Assembly (NCBI GenBank): GCA_032718475.1
Contig: JAUCBJ010001431.1
Location: 62,001-126,000 of the forward strand
From: Nemertoderma westbladi
Lineage: Eukaryota; Xenacoelomorpha; Nemertodermatida; Nemertodermatidae
DNA: 64,000 nt
Direction of reading: 5' to 3'
How positions within the stretch are numbered: position 1 is the first letter of the stretch; every line of letters begins with the position of its first letter. The position numbers and the translations under genes are program-made. Below the pieces are notes generated by a model. The model saw only the letters and a list, made by a program, of their open reading frames with translations. It ran no database searches and was not told the DNA's origin. Below, piece after piece: positions 1 to 10,640 of this stretch.

Positions 1-906
1 ATCAGGTTGGGCGAGCAACCAGGGACGGCACCACGAGTAGTATTAGGGGAGACGATGCCCGAGAGGGGCGAGGAAATCGACGTAGATCGGGACACTAACG
101 TCCGGAAGTTCGCTTACCAGCGACTCCACAGACCGCGGAGATCGCTTGGGACGAGGGACGAGGTGGGGCGGGAGACGTTGGTACTCGGTTGCGATTACTG
201 TGGGAGACAGACCCACCAGAAAAGAAGCTGTTTGTACCGGTTCCAGAAAGGGACCTTTTGTCTCTATTGCCGCGAGTCGAGCCACAGGATGGGGGCGTGT
301 CCACGGTTGCATAACCGATGTTCGAAATGTAACTTTCGGGGACATTACGGACGCCAGTGCGACTGGATGGACGATGAAGAGAAGTTTAGGGTCTTCGAGG
401 AATGGGCCGACGTCGGGGCGATGACTCGACAACGTATGAAGGCCCAGGAGTTCCGGTGGGGCATCTTTAACATCAATCAGGAGGCTCACATGGAGATTAT
501 CAAACGGAGGCTTCCGTTTACCTACCAGGAAGTGGCGACGGCGGCATCATATGCCGGGGTGATAAATACGCAGAGGTATTTAGATAGGTGGACGCCACAG
601 AACAGAGGAGAGTTTAGGGATTTCTTGGCAGAGCATGTGCCGCGGGCAATGAAGATGATCTTATGGGACGCCACCAGGGGGAGACAACAGGGCCACTCGG
701 AGGGGCCACCCACGAAGCGATATCGGGAGCTGATAACGCCGGCACCCAAGGAGCCAACAACCGGGATCAGTAAGGAGGTGGCGGCGAGAGTCCGAAGACA
801 GAAAACAGATCCCAAAGGAGCAGTAGTAACCAGGAAACGACCCAGGGATGAGGACGGCAAAGGGAAAGACTTGAGACGGTTCCCAAAGGGTGGTGGAACG
901 AACTAA
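1..906 (+). CDS. Partial ORF with three CCHC zinc knuckles, 3' ORF of a BEL/Pao-like element
   Basis: The frame is open to the left edge, so this may be the tail of a longer protein; the first ATG is at 55. Three perfect CX2CX4HX4C zinc knuckles lie in a row (CDYCGRQTHQKRSC, CLYCRESSHRMGAC, CSKCNFRGHYGRQC), at roughly residues 60-115. Such knuckles bind single-stranded nucleic acid and are typical of Gag. After them comes a region with aromatic and charged residues, then a very basic tail rich in Lys, Arg and Pro. Its position between the pol region and the 3' LTR is odd for Gag and resembles an accessory third ORF. No counterpart precedes the 3' LTR of the element at 54515-62476. I do not recognise the fold and infer a nucleic-acid-binding role only. 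Confidence 0.6.
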   Translation: MRLGEQPGTAPRVVLGETMPERGEEIDVDRDTNVRKFAYQRLHRPRRSLGTRDEVGRETLVLGCDYCGRQTHQKRSCLYRFQKGTFCLYCRESSHRMGACPRLHNRCSKCNFRGHYGRQCDWMDDEEKFRVFEEWADVGAMTRQRMKAQEFRWGIFNINQEAHMEIIKRRLPFTYQEVATAASYAGVINTQRYLDRWTPQNRGEFRDFLAEHVPRAMKMILWDATRGRQQGHSEGPPTKRYRELITPAPKEPTTGISKEVAARVRRQKTDPKGAVVTRKRPRDEDGKGKDLRRFPKGGGTN

Positions 907-1608
907 GACTTCGTGTGACGTGCCTGGAAGGCACCACGCGACACGTGCAGACTCTTAAATACAAATCCAAATAGTTCAAATATTCAAATAATGTAAATAA
1001 TCGAATAAGTGCAATTTGTATGTACGTACGTAACAATCAGTAATCTAGTAATAAAATATATTCGAAGTAAGTACTATAGTCATATAACCTTTCTCAATTA
1101 GCTACTGGGACTGGGGACCAACGGACTATGATACTAGCATGGACGAGACATAGGACGACATCACGCTTCTTGAGTGCGACGGCCCAAAAGGGAGGGGTGA
1201 GACTCGTCAGGAGTGAGTGGTCAGGAAAGAGGTTGAGTTGTAGTGCAGAGAGAGTGCGGGGTATAGAGAGAGTGCGAGCGCAATTCAAGTGTGGGGGGGG
1301 AGAAGTAAGAGGCAGATTAAGGGACGAAGAGGTCCGAGAGCGTAAGAGTTGGGGTGAGAGTAGAGTAGAGTTAGAGTGGCGAAAGTGCTGGGGAAACAAA
1401 AGTCGTGTGAGAGGAGCGCACGATCGGCCCGACACGGGACGCCAGGCAAACGGGTAGCGTTATCATACCCATAGGGAGCGGCCTGGAAAGCCGGCTCCGA
1501 GAGAAAATAGTTCCACCCCACACCCGACACTAGGTCGGGATCCAGCAGAATTGTAGCGCACTTGAGGTGGATGCTATCTTCTTACCGGGAAGATAGCATG
1601 GGGGGGAG
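907..1608 (+). other. 3' untranslated region of the LTR element with hairpin and polypurine tract
   Basis: This stretch is non-coding. From about 1410 it is closely similar to 61750-61938 in the other family member. A stem-loop at 1573-1597 (GCTATCTTC / GAAGATAGC) lies immediately before the G-run GGGGGGGAG, which ends at 1608 against the LTR. The G-run is the expected plus-strand primer (polypurine tract). The hairpin recurs at the same place in the second element. Confidence 0.7.
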
Positions 1609-2155
1609 TGTTAGCTTATTCAATTCCGCTAACACCCCACAAAGTAAGCCGTTAAGCAATATTGGGAGCACGAGGTTGGGTAATCAACAACTCGTGCCAC
1701 CCCAACAAAGTGGGAAGGAGAAACACACAATAGGGGTCAGGGGCCATACCCCTGACAGAGAGAGAATAGCAGGAGTGAGGGGAAACACTCCAAAGGGCGC
1801 CAACAGGGATATTAGCCAATGGGGGGAAGGCACCGGCTAGGTACTGTAACAACGGCCAAACCGTGCAATATATATTATTAGGTATCAGTAATCAGTTATT
1901 CAGTTATCTCATTTGTGTTAGTCGGTTAGCTAGGGTAGAGCGGAGACTTCTAAGACCGTCCTCGCCTACCACCATTATCTGTACATACCGTGAATCTATA
2001 CTGTATCCATTTATACTATATCTACCCTAACGTTTGCATTATACATATCGGAGAATCAATAACATCAGGCTTGGACACTTTTTACACTCAAACGGCGGGG
2101 ACGCGTACTTTCAATAACCACGGATAAACCGGGATCTTCTTTGGATCCCGTCACA
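1609..2155 (+). repeat. 3' LTR of the BEL/Pao-like element (547 bp)
   Basis: The LTR begins TGTTAGC and ends CACA, so the termini are TG..CA. It shares start, end and internal blocks (GGCGGGGACGCG, GGATC...GATCCCGTC) with the LTRs at 54515 and 61939 and with the solo LTR at 23339. An A+T-rich TATA-like stretch (CAATATATATTATT) lies near 1865-1880 and is a plausible promoter. Confidence 0.85.
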
Positions 2156-2306
2156 TTCCACACAAACGAAAATGTCATGTTTTTTAATTGTTTGACAGAA
2201 GTCAGGATCGGCAATCGCCGTCTTTATACCTTCTATGTTTAGCAAGCCAACCTTCAGCATATTTTATCAGTTCCTGCTTTTGGCGGCTCAAATTTTAGTT
2301 CTGGGT

Positions 2307-4475
2307 TCAGCCTGTTTGAGTTTCCTGTTCGGGCTGGAAATCCCCCGTACTTTCCCGGATTCGCCAGGTCTGATCATCTCCGCCTGTACCCCGCTGTATA
2401 ATTATTACCGGGGTGTGCTGAGGCTCCACAGAGTCAACCCCCACTCGGTCTGATACAAACTCAGCCATACCTTCCCGATTTGGGGCTGACTGCAGTTCAG
2501 AACCAATAGGCAAGGCCTGAGCTGCATCAGGGCAACCCAATTGTGGCCCCTCCACCCGCCGTCGCTCTTCCTCTCCATGCTTCCGTTCCTCCGCCCGCCG
2601 TCGCTCTTCCTCTCCACGCTTCCGTTCTTCATCCCGCCGTTGCTCTTCATCTCCATGCATCCGTTCCTCCGCCCGCCGTCGCTCTTCTTCTCCATGCTTC
2701 TGTTCCTGCGCCCGCCGTCGCTCTTCCTCTCCACGCTTCCGTTCCTCCGCCCACCGTCGCTGTTCCTCTCCACGCTTCTGTTCCTCCGCCCGCCGTCGCT
2801 CTTCCCCTCCACACTTCCGTTCCTCCGCCCGCCGTCACTCTTCCTCTCCACGCTTCCGTTCCTCCGCCCGCCGTCGCTCTTCCTCTCCACACTTCTGTCC
2901 TTCCGCCCACCGTTGCTCTTCCTCTCCACGCTTCCGTTCCTCTGCCCGCCATCGCTCTTCCTCTCTACGCTTCCGTTCCTCCGCCCGCCGTCGCTCTTCC
3001 TCTCCATGCTTCCGTTCCTCCACCCGCTGTCGCTCTTCCTCTCCACGCTTCTGTTCCTCCGCCCGCCGTCGCTCTTCCTCTTCACGCTTCTGTTCCTCCG
3101 CCCACCATCGCTCTTCCTCTCCATGGTTCCGTTCCTCCGCCCGCCGTCGCTCTTCCTCTTCACGCTTCCACTCTTCCTGCCGCAGTTCTGTCTCCCACAG
3201 ATTTCTCTCATCCGCTCGTCTCCTATCATATTCCTCAACCTCATTGCTTCCCAGTTGTTCACCCTCACTGGTTGGCAGGTTTACCTGGTATCGAAATCTC
3301 GTATTAGGATGGATGTCCAGACCTCTCGAAACCTGCTCATGCGACCTGTATAGATTCGTATCGGGATGGGATGGCTCCCGTGATCGTCCAGGGGAGTGCC
3401 TGTCGAGCAGTGTCCTGATATTAATATTAGGAGAATCGATTATGTCCCAACCACTAATTGAAAAATTAGTCAGTTTCAAAACGTTACCTGATACTCATGC
3501 AATAAGCCCCATCTCTTTAGCTTCTCTGGATAAGCGGAAAAGAATTGCTCTCTGTGATCTCAGTTCAGGGGGGTAATCGTCCACCATTCGATACTCTAAG
3601 CCAATTAGTTGCTCCTTGGCGTCCAATGCTGTATATTTGTCAGTCATATTTTTAAATTCAATTTTTATAGGCCGGGTGGAACCGCACTTGAACATACCTT
3701 GCCTCGAAACACGATCAACACCTAGTCGCTCCGTGATCCCGAGATCTTTGCTCAAAAAGTTGTGAGCAACCTGCTTTAAATCCTCGTTACGTGATTCTTT
3801 AATGTTCATTACGATAAGGTTCCGGCGTCCCCACTGCCTCTCGTTATCCACTATGCGCTTTAGATGTACTCTGTGTGTAACGTCCACCTTTTTCTCCAGT
3901 GTCCGTAGATTCTCCCGCATAGTTGACAGACCATCCATGATCTTGGGAATAAGAAGGATACTGTCCAGGTGCTATTGTGCAAGAACCGGCCCTGGCTCCT
4001 TCTCCTGTCTGCTGTCCTGGCTTGGGCCGTTCCACTCGTTCGGGATTGATCGTCCACTACTGCTAACCCGCGCCCTCTTCTGCCTTTGGGAATTTCTGCC
4101 GACTACTTCCACCCAACGTTCCCCAACCTCATCCCTCTTATCTGAGTCTGTTCCAATCAATAGCTCCTCCTGTGTATTGTAGACAGGAAGAAGATGTGTC
4201 TCGTCCTCACCCGAAACCTCATCCCTGAGGCAGCTGAAGCGATTAGTGCATTCCAAACTGGATAGGCCTAGGTCTTCCATAGAAGGCTCTTCCGGTGGTT
4301 GGGCAATACCGGTAGTTGTTGCAAGCCGTACCGATTCCGGAGAAAGAGATATCCACCATGTACCGGTATCTATAGGAGGTTGTTGAGAAACCGTCCTCAA
4401 TGCGTCACCAGCATTAACCATATCAGGGCGTTCCGTTGTATATGGACGCGGGGCCATTACATTCACAGTTCGCAC
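2307..4475 (-). pseudogene. Decayed LINE ORF1-like gene (RRM-type ORF1p) with a coding tandem repeat
   Basis: Four open segments on the minus strand (4475-3972, 3938-3495, 3479-2835, 2660-2307) are all in one frame, separated only by stop codons. They are therefore one ORF of about 720 codons with a few nonsense changes. The stop at 2835-2837 sits in a repeat where the other units read CGA, so it looks like CpG decay to TGA. Residues near 3820-3500 (RRNLIVMNIKE..., RPIKIEF) match the RRM-like core of L1-type ORF1 proteins, which coat LINE RNA as trimers. The C-terminal third is a long charged Glu/Arg repeat, probably a coiled coil. No reverse transcriptase follows in the window. ORF2 may lie beyond the LTR element that begins left of 2156. 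Confidence 0.6.
2541..3176 (-). repeat. 30-bp coding minisatellite inside the LINE ORF1-like gene
   Basis: About twenty tandem units of 30 bp encode ten-residue units of the type ERKRGEEERRRAE on the minus strand. The plus strand is C/T-rich and also open in two frames, giving proline- and leucine-rich shadow ORFs. Because the unit is a multiple of three, copy-number change keeps the frame. Confidence 0.85.
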
Positions 4476-5116
4476 CGTAATCAGTTAAGCATATATTCTT
4501 CAGCAGATGCAGAACGCAATATATATATATAAAAGTAGGCAGATAGGCCAATAAACATTTACCAGTACACGACATACAGTAGCCTACTGTTACTGTACTA
4601 CTGCAGGTGTACTACTGGTGTACCGCAGGTCCAGCGGTACACCGCTGACTGTGAACTACCCAACAGGTAGTTGTTCACTAAACCGCACGGTTTACCGCAG
4701 CCCATGTAAATAATGTTAAAACAATAATGTAATTTCCTGTTGAATTCACAGTCGACAGACAGACAATCAGTTACCGCAACGGTACCGTTGGGTGTGAACG
4801 GGCTCCGGGTGGTGTACCGCTGTCTTACTGCTTCAATACCGCTAGACTACTTTACCGATCACGCACCGTTGGATGTGAACGGGGCTTTACTCTGATATAT
4901 TATAATTAATTAATGATTTCAAGGAAAATAATCAGTCGAGAATTAAAAGTAAAGTAGTACCGCGTTACTTTTAGTTAATTAAATTAGGGAATTAATTAAA
5001 TTAGTGTATGTTAATGGAGGAGGCCGTTGTGGATGACTTTGGTTGAATGGGGTATAAGTAAGAAGATAAACGGATTGCCTTATACATGAGTAAGACTAAC
5101 TTCCAAATTCAGTACG
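4476..5116. other. Non-coding stretch with short palindromes
   Basis: I see no gene. The first part may be the 5' UTR of the minus-strand LINE relic. Between 4600 and 4870 there are several small inverted repeats (for example CGGTACACCG and AACCGCACGGTT) and a repeated GTGTGAACGG motif, perhaps a worn MITE. A TAGGCCTA palindrome lies at 4263-4270, just upstream. Confidence 0.35.
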
Positions 5117-5345
5117 GGGCGCGGGCACTAATGACTCGTGGGCACTAACGTCTCACTTGCAAACAAAGTCTCGGGCACTAATGACTCGTGGGCACTAACG
5201 TCTCACTTGCAAACAAGGTCCTCGGGCACTAATGAATGGCGGGCACTAACGTCTCCCTTGCAAACATGGTTCCCGGGCACTAATGACTCGCGGGCACTAA
5301 TGTCTCGCGGGCAATAATGTCTCGCGGGCACTAATGTCTCGCGGG
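5117..5345 (+). repeat. Tandem repeat of GGGCACTAATG units
   Basis: GGGCACTAAYG followed by TCTC or ACTC occurs in tandem. Two longer units also contain ACTTGCAAACAA, and at the 3' end there are short 16-bp units (CTCGCGGGCACTAATG). No coding potential. Confidence 0.8.
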
Positions 5346-5710
5346 CACATCTAAGGCAACATATTTTGAATGGATCTACCTATGTTGCTCGCTATATCTC
5401 CTTTTATTTATTATAATAATAAATATTTTGCAGTATCTATTTTGCATGCATGCATACACTACAACAGTAGGATAATTGTCAGCTTATTTTAGTCTAGTAT
5501 CATAGCATTATTTGATTTAGTAAACTTCCAACTTTAACTTCAACTTAAATTTTGCAGTTCAATGTCAGTACTTAGTAATTAGTAGGTTCAGCACTTATAA
5601 ATTTTTACACAGCTCTTTACATTTTTTTTTATATTCTTAATGGTGGATAGTGTAAGGGACTACCCGTCTGTCCACCATCTGCACATTGCATGCATGATAC
5701 CATGAACACC
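5346..5710. other. A+T-rich stretch, nothing recognised
   Basis: There is no convincing ORF, repeat or RNA gene. It ends at a C-run next to the foldback element's left arm. Confidence 0.4.
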
Positions 5711-6156
5711 CATTTTTAGCTTTTGTTAGCAAGTCGCCCCCCCCCCCCTAATTTTTTTAAAAATTTCACTCAAATGCTACGAAATTTGGTATGATGTTAG
5801 TTGAACAAGCCATTAAAAATCGTATATTTGGCAATATTTAGAGGCCTCAGTTGAATTTTTTTTTCGTCTTTAGAATGTAATCCAGATATTATTAGAACCA
5901 CCTTCATCTGCAGATTCCGAATCTGAAAACAGTTTTAAATTCCAGAAAAAATTGCCAAAGATATTATCAAAATACTAAGGTGTAAGTTTCGAGGCGTAAA
6001 TCGATATAACTCTTTAATGTTTTTTGTCTTTATTCTTGAATACTGTATTACTTATTATTTAGATGCGCCTTTAAAACTCTCCATCTTGTTTCTTAATTAC
6101 GGATATTCTAGAATTGAGTAGAAAAACATGAGAATTATATCGATTTACGTGTCTAA

Positions 6157-6753
6157 GGCCCCCCTCACACGGAGCAACTTATTTCTGCAACTTGTTTCTG
6201 AAACTTGTTGCTGGACCCCCTCACACACAGAAACTTGTTGCTGCAACTTGTTTCCGAAACTTGTTTCTGTGTGTGAGGACTCCAGCAACAAGTTTCTGCA
6301 ACTTGTTTCCGAAACTTATTTCTGTGTGTGAGGGGGTCCAGCAACAAGTTGCTGGAAGTTATATACCCAGCAACTTTTTAAAAAACCTTTTTTACATCCA
6401 ATTTTTGATTAGAGCTAATATTCGATAAATTGAGTGATTTGATATTATATATAAATGACTGGAAATGTTAGCTATTTGTTTTGAAATAATTGTTATTTTC
6501 TTGAGCAACAAGTTTCTGTGTGTGAGGGGGTCCAGCAACAAGTTGCAGAAACAAGTTTCGGAAACAAGTTGCAGAAACAAGTTGCAGCAACTTGTTTCTG
6601 TGTGTGAGGGGGTCCAGCAACAAGTTGCAGAAACAAGTTTCGGAAACAAGTTGCTGAAACAAGTTGCAGCAACATGTTTCTGTGTGTGAGGGGGTCCAGC
6701 AACAAGTTTCAGAAACAAGTTGCAGAAACAAGTTGCTCCGTGTGAGGGGGGCC
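6157..6753. mobile_element. GGCC-ended MITE with internal GCAACTTGTTTCTG repeats
   Basis: The terminal inverted repeat GGCCCCCCTCACACGGAGCAACTT matches its inverse at the right end. TAA flanks both sides (6154-6156, 6754-6756). The inside is an array of inverted and direct GCAACTTGTTTCTG units and CCCCCTCACACACAG blocks. A TWA target and GGCC ends are typical of PIF/Harbinger-derived MITEs. The same family is at 24268-24779. A second, unpaired right end (GTGAGGGGGGCC then TAA) lies at 7024-7038. Confidence 0.75.
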
Positions 6754-6785
6754 TAATAGAGACGTAGTGTCATTTCACTACTTGG

Positions 6786-6983
6786 GGTAGTGCCAGTGAG
6801 GGTGATAGGAGAAGGCAGTCGATCAGTAACCACGTTGATGCTGGTCGACAGTGGAGCAGCCTTCTCATTGGTGGAGAATTGGGTGGCCGAAGAGATAGGA
6901 CTAAAGACGAGGCCAAGTAGGATGGCGGTAACAACCATCTCCAGCAAAGATGAGGTCCTGGAGATGAGGACGGGACAGTGCGA
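6786..6983 (+). pseudogene. Captured fragment of BEL/Pao-like aspartic protease
   Basis: The translation includes LVDSGAAFSLVENWVAEEIG and VTTISSKDEVLE. It corresponds almost residue for residue to the protease segment of the element at 54515-62476 (around 59870-60050), including the active-site DSG. About 200 bp was copied into the space between two MITE right ends and inside the foldback element. After DEVLEMR it runs into a GATTC repeat. Confidence 0.85.
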
Positions 6984-7340
6984 TTTGATTCGATTCGATT
7001 CGATTTGATTTGACAGTGCCATTGTGAGGGGGGCCTAAATCTAAATGTATAAATTCGATAATATCTCCGGAAGTTGATGGTAAAATTGAAAACGGTTTTC
7101 AGATTCGGAATCTGCAGATGAAGGCGGGGAAGACTGATGAAATACAGCCGACGGAGGTGGATAAATACAGTATTCCAAATAGACGATTTTTAACGGCTTG
7201 TATCGAAATAGCTCAGAATTTGAAAAATCCGGCCAGACCGGCAGTAAGAAAGGTTGTCGAACTATCATCACACCAAATTGCGTAGCATATGATTGAAATT
7301 TGTAGAAATTAGGGGAGGGGGCTCCGACTTGCTAAAAATG

Positions 7341-8892
7341 GTTGATTGTATTTAAGGAGATGGTGTATATTATAACACTAGTATGTGGATTATTCATCCA
7401 TAAGCTAAGTGTTCTAGAACTTGGTGTATTTATTTAAATGTTTGTGTGGGAGCCATCTGGAGCTACGAACGCACTGACTGCACTATGATTTATATTACCG
7501 GTATCTTGTATCCTAATGTTTCAAGTAATGTTGTAAATTAATAAGAGTAAGATTTTCATTAGTTGCTATGAAACTGAACCAACAAAACTCTGGAATATTT
7601 AATGTTTTGGTTATATTTATAGTTTTATTTACATTAATGTATTGGCTACAATATAGGCCTACTAATTATTGTTAATTAACAAATATTTAATTCCAGTGGT
7701 GCTAAAATGATTCCAAAAACTGTGACACACCACAGCAGCGGCGAGTGGTAGCGACGGGCGGCCGCTGCAGCCCACTGCCCTTTTAGAACTTGCTCTATAT
7801 TTTGAACGGCGAGCGGCTTTGTGAGTTATTCACAAATAAAAAAAATTGATCTGATTACATGAAGGGAAGGGGTGGTGTTTACCAGAATTTTACCAGCTAT
7901 ATTTGATATATATATTGGTACTAGTTAGCAAGTCGTAAGACTTGATTACTGTAAGAAAAAAAAGCTACTGACTACTGGCTACTGGCTACTGACTACTGCA
8001 CCTACTGGCTACTGACTACTGACTACTGGCTACTGACCTAGAGCAAAAACGGCTCTAACGATTTTGATGAAATTTTGCATGGACCATGAAAATAGATTTC
8101 TAAGGGTACTTGTGAAATCGCGGTGTAAATTGAAACATCTCAACTTGTTTTATTTCGAAAAATAAATCCAAAACACGAAAATTACCATAGGCGCAATGAT
8201 AAAACACCAGCTGGCACTCATGAAGAATGTACAGAGATGGCCTAGTAATGCTATTCAATAGAGGAAAGGCCAACTAATTACAACTCAACTCGAGTGAGAT
8301 TAGCTCGCATTGTTTGTACAGGACAAACAAACCTCGTCTGTCATAGACAGAGTATAAGGCATACAACAATTACACCATCTGGTTTGGTAACTAAATTCCT
8401 TTGTCCCTACCTACCGCGTAGGTCAGCATTAGTTGAATGGACAGAACTTTTCACACCATCTGGTTTGTCTCAACTAAAATACATTGCGTGTAATTGTTTT
8501 ATTTATAAATCTTTTGGCCAACATTAATACTATATAGGCCTAGAGACTGTATGTTTAAAAGGCTGTATGTTTACTCAGCTTCATGATTCTCCATAGGCTA
8601 ACATTATAGTTTGAAATGTAAAAATCACTGCTTATTATCTATATCAGGTTACTCACTGTTGATTGCAAAATATTTTATTGTTGGATTACTCTCTGTCAGA
8701 CTCCCCTTCAGAACATTGTAGAGGGAATTTACTTTAGTTTACTCTACTGTGCCATTCAGCTGAATGGATTTGAGCGATTGCCAAGTTACAGAGTGGGATC
8801 GCTCTCTGACCATAGGCAAAGACATCAAATCTTTTTAAATTTCCATTTTTTTTTCTGACCAAAAATTTCAAAAAAAAATTTTCGTAGCCAGT
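7341..8892. other. Intergenic stretch, no gene seen
   Basis: Contains TAGGCCTA at 7654-7661 and 8535-8542. The segment near 7565-7660 (GTTGCTATG.AACTGAAC) recurs near 17700-17790, so it is a dispersed repeat. A small tandem repeat is listed separately. No splice-bounded exon was recognised. Confidence 0.4.
7966..8039 (+). repeat. Tandem repeat of CTACTGACTACTGG
   Basis: Alternating TACTGG and TACTGA heptads (CTACTGG, CTACTGA) run for about 75 bp. Confidence 0.8.
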
Positions 8893-9190
8893 AGTTCGCC
8901 CTTCGAGCAGCACGCGAGTTACATCAAATAATAGACACACTGTTTGACTTTGTCCCTTCGAGCAGCACGTGTGTTTGGCTTTGACCCTTTGATATATGAT
9001 GTTGTGCCCTTCGAGCACCACGTGAGTTACGTCAAATACAGTAATAGACACACTGTTACACTTTGTCTCTTCGAGCAGCACGTGAGTTTGGCTTCGACCC
9101 TTCGATATATGTAGTTGCGCCCTTCGAGCAGCACGTGAGTTACATCAAATAATAGACACACTGTTTGACTTTGTCCCTTCGAGCAGCACG
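8893..9190 (+). repeat. Tandem repeat with CCTTCGAGCAGCACG motif
   Basis: CCCTTCGAGCAGCACG(T)GAG recurs five to six times, separated by TTACATCAAATAATAGACACACTG and GACTTTGTC. The composite unit is about 55-120 bp. It is non-coding. Confidence 0.75.
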
Positions 9191-10347
9191 TAATTACATA
9201 ATTAGTTATATATAGGCCTACTATATCTCGTTGTCTCTTTTATTTGAAATAAAAAGTCGGTTCCTTATTGGGCCGCAGGCCCGTCACTCACTAGTAGTTT
9301 GAAGTTGTCTAGAAAATTTCCCGTACACCACCGGGACTACCCTCACACTAATTTATTATCAGACAGAACAAAAAGCTTTTACTTGACTCGTACTGTCTCC
9401 TACGACTTGCTTCACGGGCCGCTAGGCCCGTTTCTAGTGTGTTGTAGGTACACCCACCCCCCTCAAAATTTTTTATTATACCACATTTTTGCCAACTTTT
9501 TGGAAATATGTCATATAGGCCTATTTAATAATTTATATAATAAAATAGAGTCAATTTTTAAAAAACTTTCAAATTATATTTTTCATTAGTGATGTTGTAT
9601 TCGATATCAAGGTAATTATATTTTGTAGATCATTATATTTTCTATAGCTAAGATTTATGATGATTACATGTTGTATAAATGACTGATTTGAGTTTAGAGG
9701 AATTAATAAGTCTTATACAGTATAAGTATTCTATGTAATTAATTTTCTGAATATATGACCTCAATACAGTGAAATCCTAATTAGATGAAACAAATTCTAC
9801 AAAAATTTAAAAAAATATATTTTTTATATTTTTTAAAAATATTCTTGAACAAAAATTATTTGTTCTAGAACTTTTATATTTTAGTTCTAATTAGCGAAGA
9901 TGTTTTAGAACATTATTCAAAACTAAAAATAGTACATTAATATTTTTATTATTTTTTTAAAATTGTTCTATACTTGTTCTAGAACATTTATTAATTTTTT
10001 ATAAATTAGATAACATGTTCTGGAACATGTTCATAAAAAGAAATAGCCTAAACTAGCTAGTAAAATTTATTTTTTATTTTATTTTTTTTTTTTTGGGGGG
10101 GGGGGGGGGCAGTTCACCTGTAACACACTAGTACCTATATTTTTATGAGGGAGGGGGGGGGGGGGGGGGGTAAACCATAATGGTCCAAAATTTATTATTT
10201 TTATATGATTAAATGGTGTTTCCAAATTAGGGAGACCTATTGAAATTATTATTACTATGTTATGCAAGAAATTTCAGCCAGGGGCATATCCTTGGAGATC
10301 TGTGGATTGTACTACTGTAGGCCTAAATCGAACCTTAAGTTCGTATT
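9191..10347. other. A+T-rich intergenic stretch with long G-runs
   Basis: No gene seen. TAGGCCTA occurs at 9213-9220, 9516-9523 and 10318-10325. Two small GC palindromes (GGGCCGCAGGCCC, GGGCCGCTAGGCCC) lie near 9270 and 9420. Poly-T/poly-G tracts are at 10081-10110 and about 10148-10170. Confidence 0.4.
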
Positions 10348-10478
10348 CTAGACGATTTCCAAATCCTGGACCGCGCTTTCACTGGTGTCCTCGCCTTCCA
10401 TTAACTTTCGGGTATTCGAGCACACCATGCTTAGAGTGAATGCTTTTATGTCAAAGTTTACTGTCAAAATTTGGTCTT
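10348..10478 (-). CDS. Possible terminal exon of an unrecognised host gene
   Basis: On the minus strand the acceptor TTTTTGTTAACTCCCAG is followed by an open stretch of 42 codons ending in TAG, including the peptide VNFDIKAFTLSMVCSNTRKL. A second open stretch at about 10637-10500 (with VTPPTPLVPQVEEIQPSK) could be an upstream exon or an alternative end. I recognise neither protein. The support is the splice acceptor and protein-like composition, so both may be chance ORFs. TAGGCCTA lies 22 bp beyond the stop. Confidence 0.3.
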
Positions 10479-10640
10479 CTGGGAGTTAACAAAAACACAT
10501 ACACGAGTAGCATCCTGCTTCCTTTTGTGTAAGGTGCTTGCTTGGCTGGATTTCCTCGACCTGTGGAACCAGTGGAGTAGGTGGTGTTACCATCACCCCA
10601 ACATCATTATGATTATCTAATGGCATACGTAGGACATAGT

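Larger units (their letters stand above)
1..2155 (+). mobile_element. 3' part of a BEL/Pao-like LTR retrotransposon (5' end outside window)
   Basis: Only the 3' end is inside the window: an ORF, an untranslated stretch, a purine tract and a 3' LTR. It belongs to the same family as the complete element at 54515-62476. The LTR starts (TGTTAGC) and ends (GATCCCGTCACA) alike, and the sequence before the LTR (the CCTGGAAAGCC block, the hairpin and the G-run) is closely similar. The LTR is followed by TTCCA at 2156-2160. If this is the target-site duplication, TTCCA should also precede the 5' LTR beyond the left edge. The insertion lies in or beside a LINE copy. Confidence 0.8.
5711..7340. mobile_element. 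Foldback element with about 300-bp imperfect inverted arms
   Basis: The left arm (about 5711-6000) and right arm (about 7045-7340) are inverted copies. Matching landmarks in order are TTTTTAGC...AGCAAGTCG, the C-run followed by CTAATTT, ATGCTACGNAATTTGGT, GCCATTAAAAATCGT, CATCTGCAGATTCCGAATCTGAAAAC, and ATATTATC. The interior holds the MITE at 6157-6753 and a retroelement protease fragment. No transposase is present, so it is non-autonomous. Exact ends and target duplication are unclear. Confidence 0.6.

Noticed and set aside
2541-3353. Leucine/proline- and alanine/histidine-rich plus-strand proteins
   Set aside because: Shadow frames of the minus-strand Glu/Arg coding repeat.
6190-6731. Cysteine-rich small secreted proteins near 6.2-6.7 kb and 24.5-24.9 kb
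   Set aside because: These ORFs are the GCAACTTGTTTCTG arrays of MITEs, open on both strands.
10081-10267. Proline-rich short ORF over poly-G
   Set aside because: Encoded by homopolymer tracts only.
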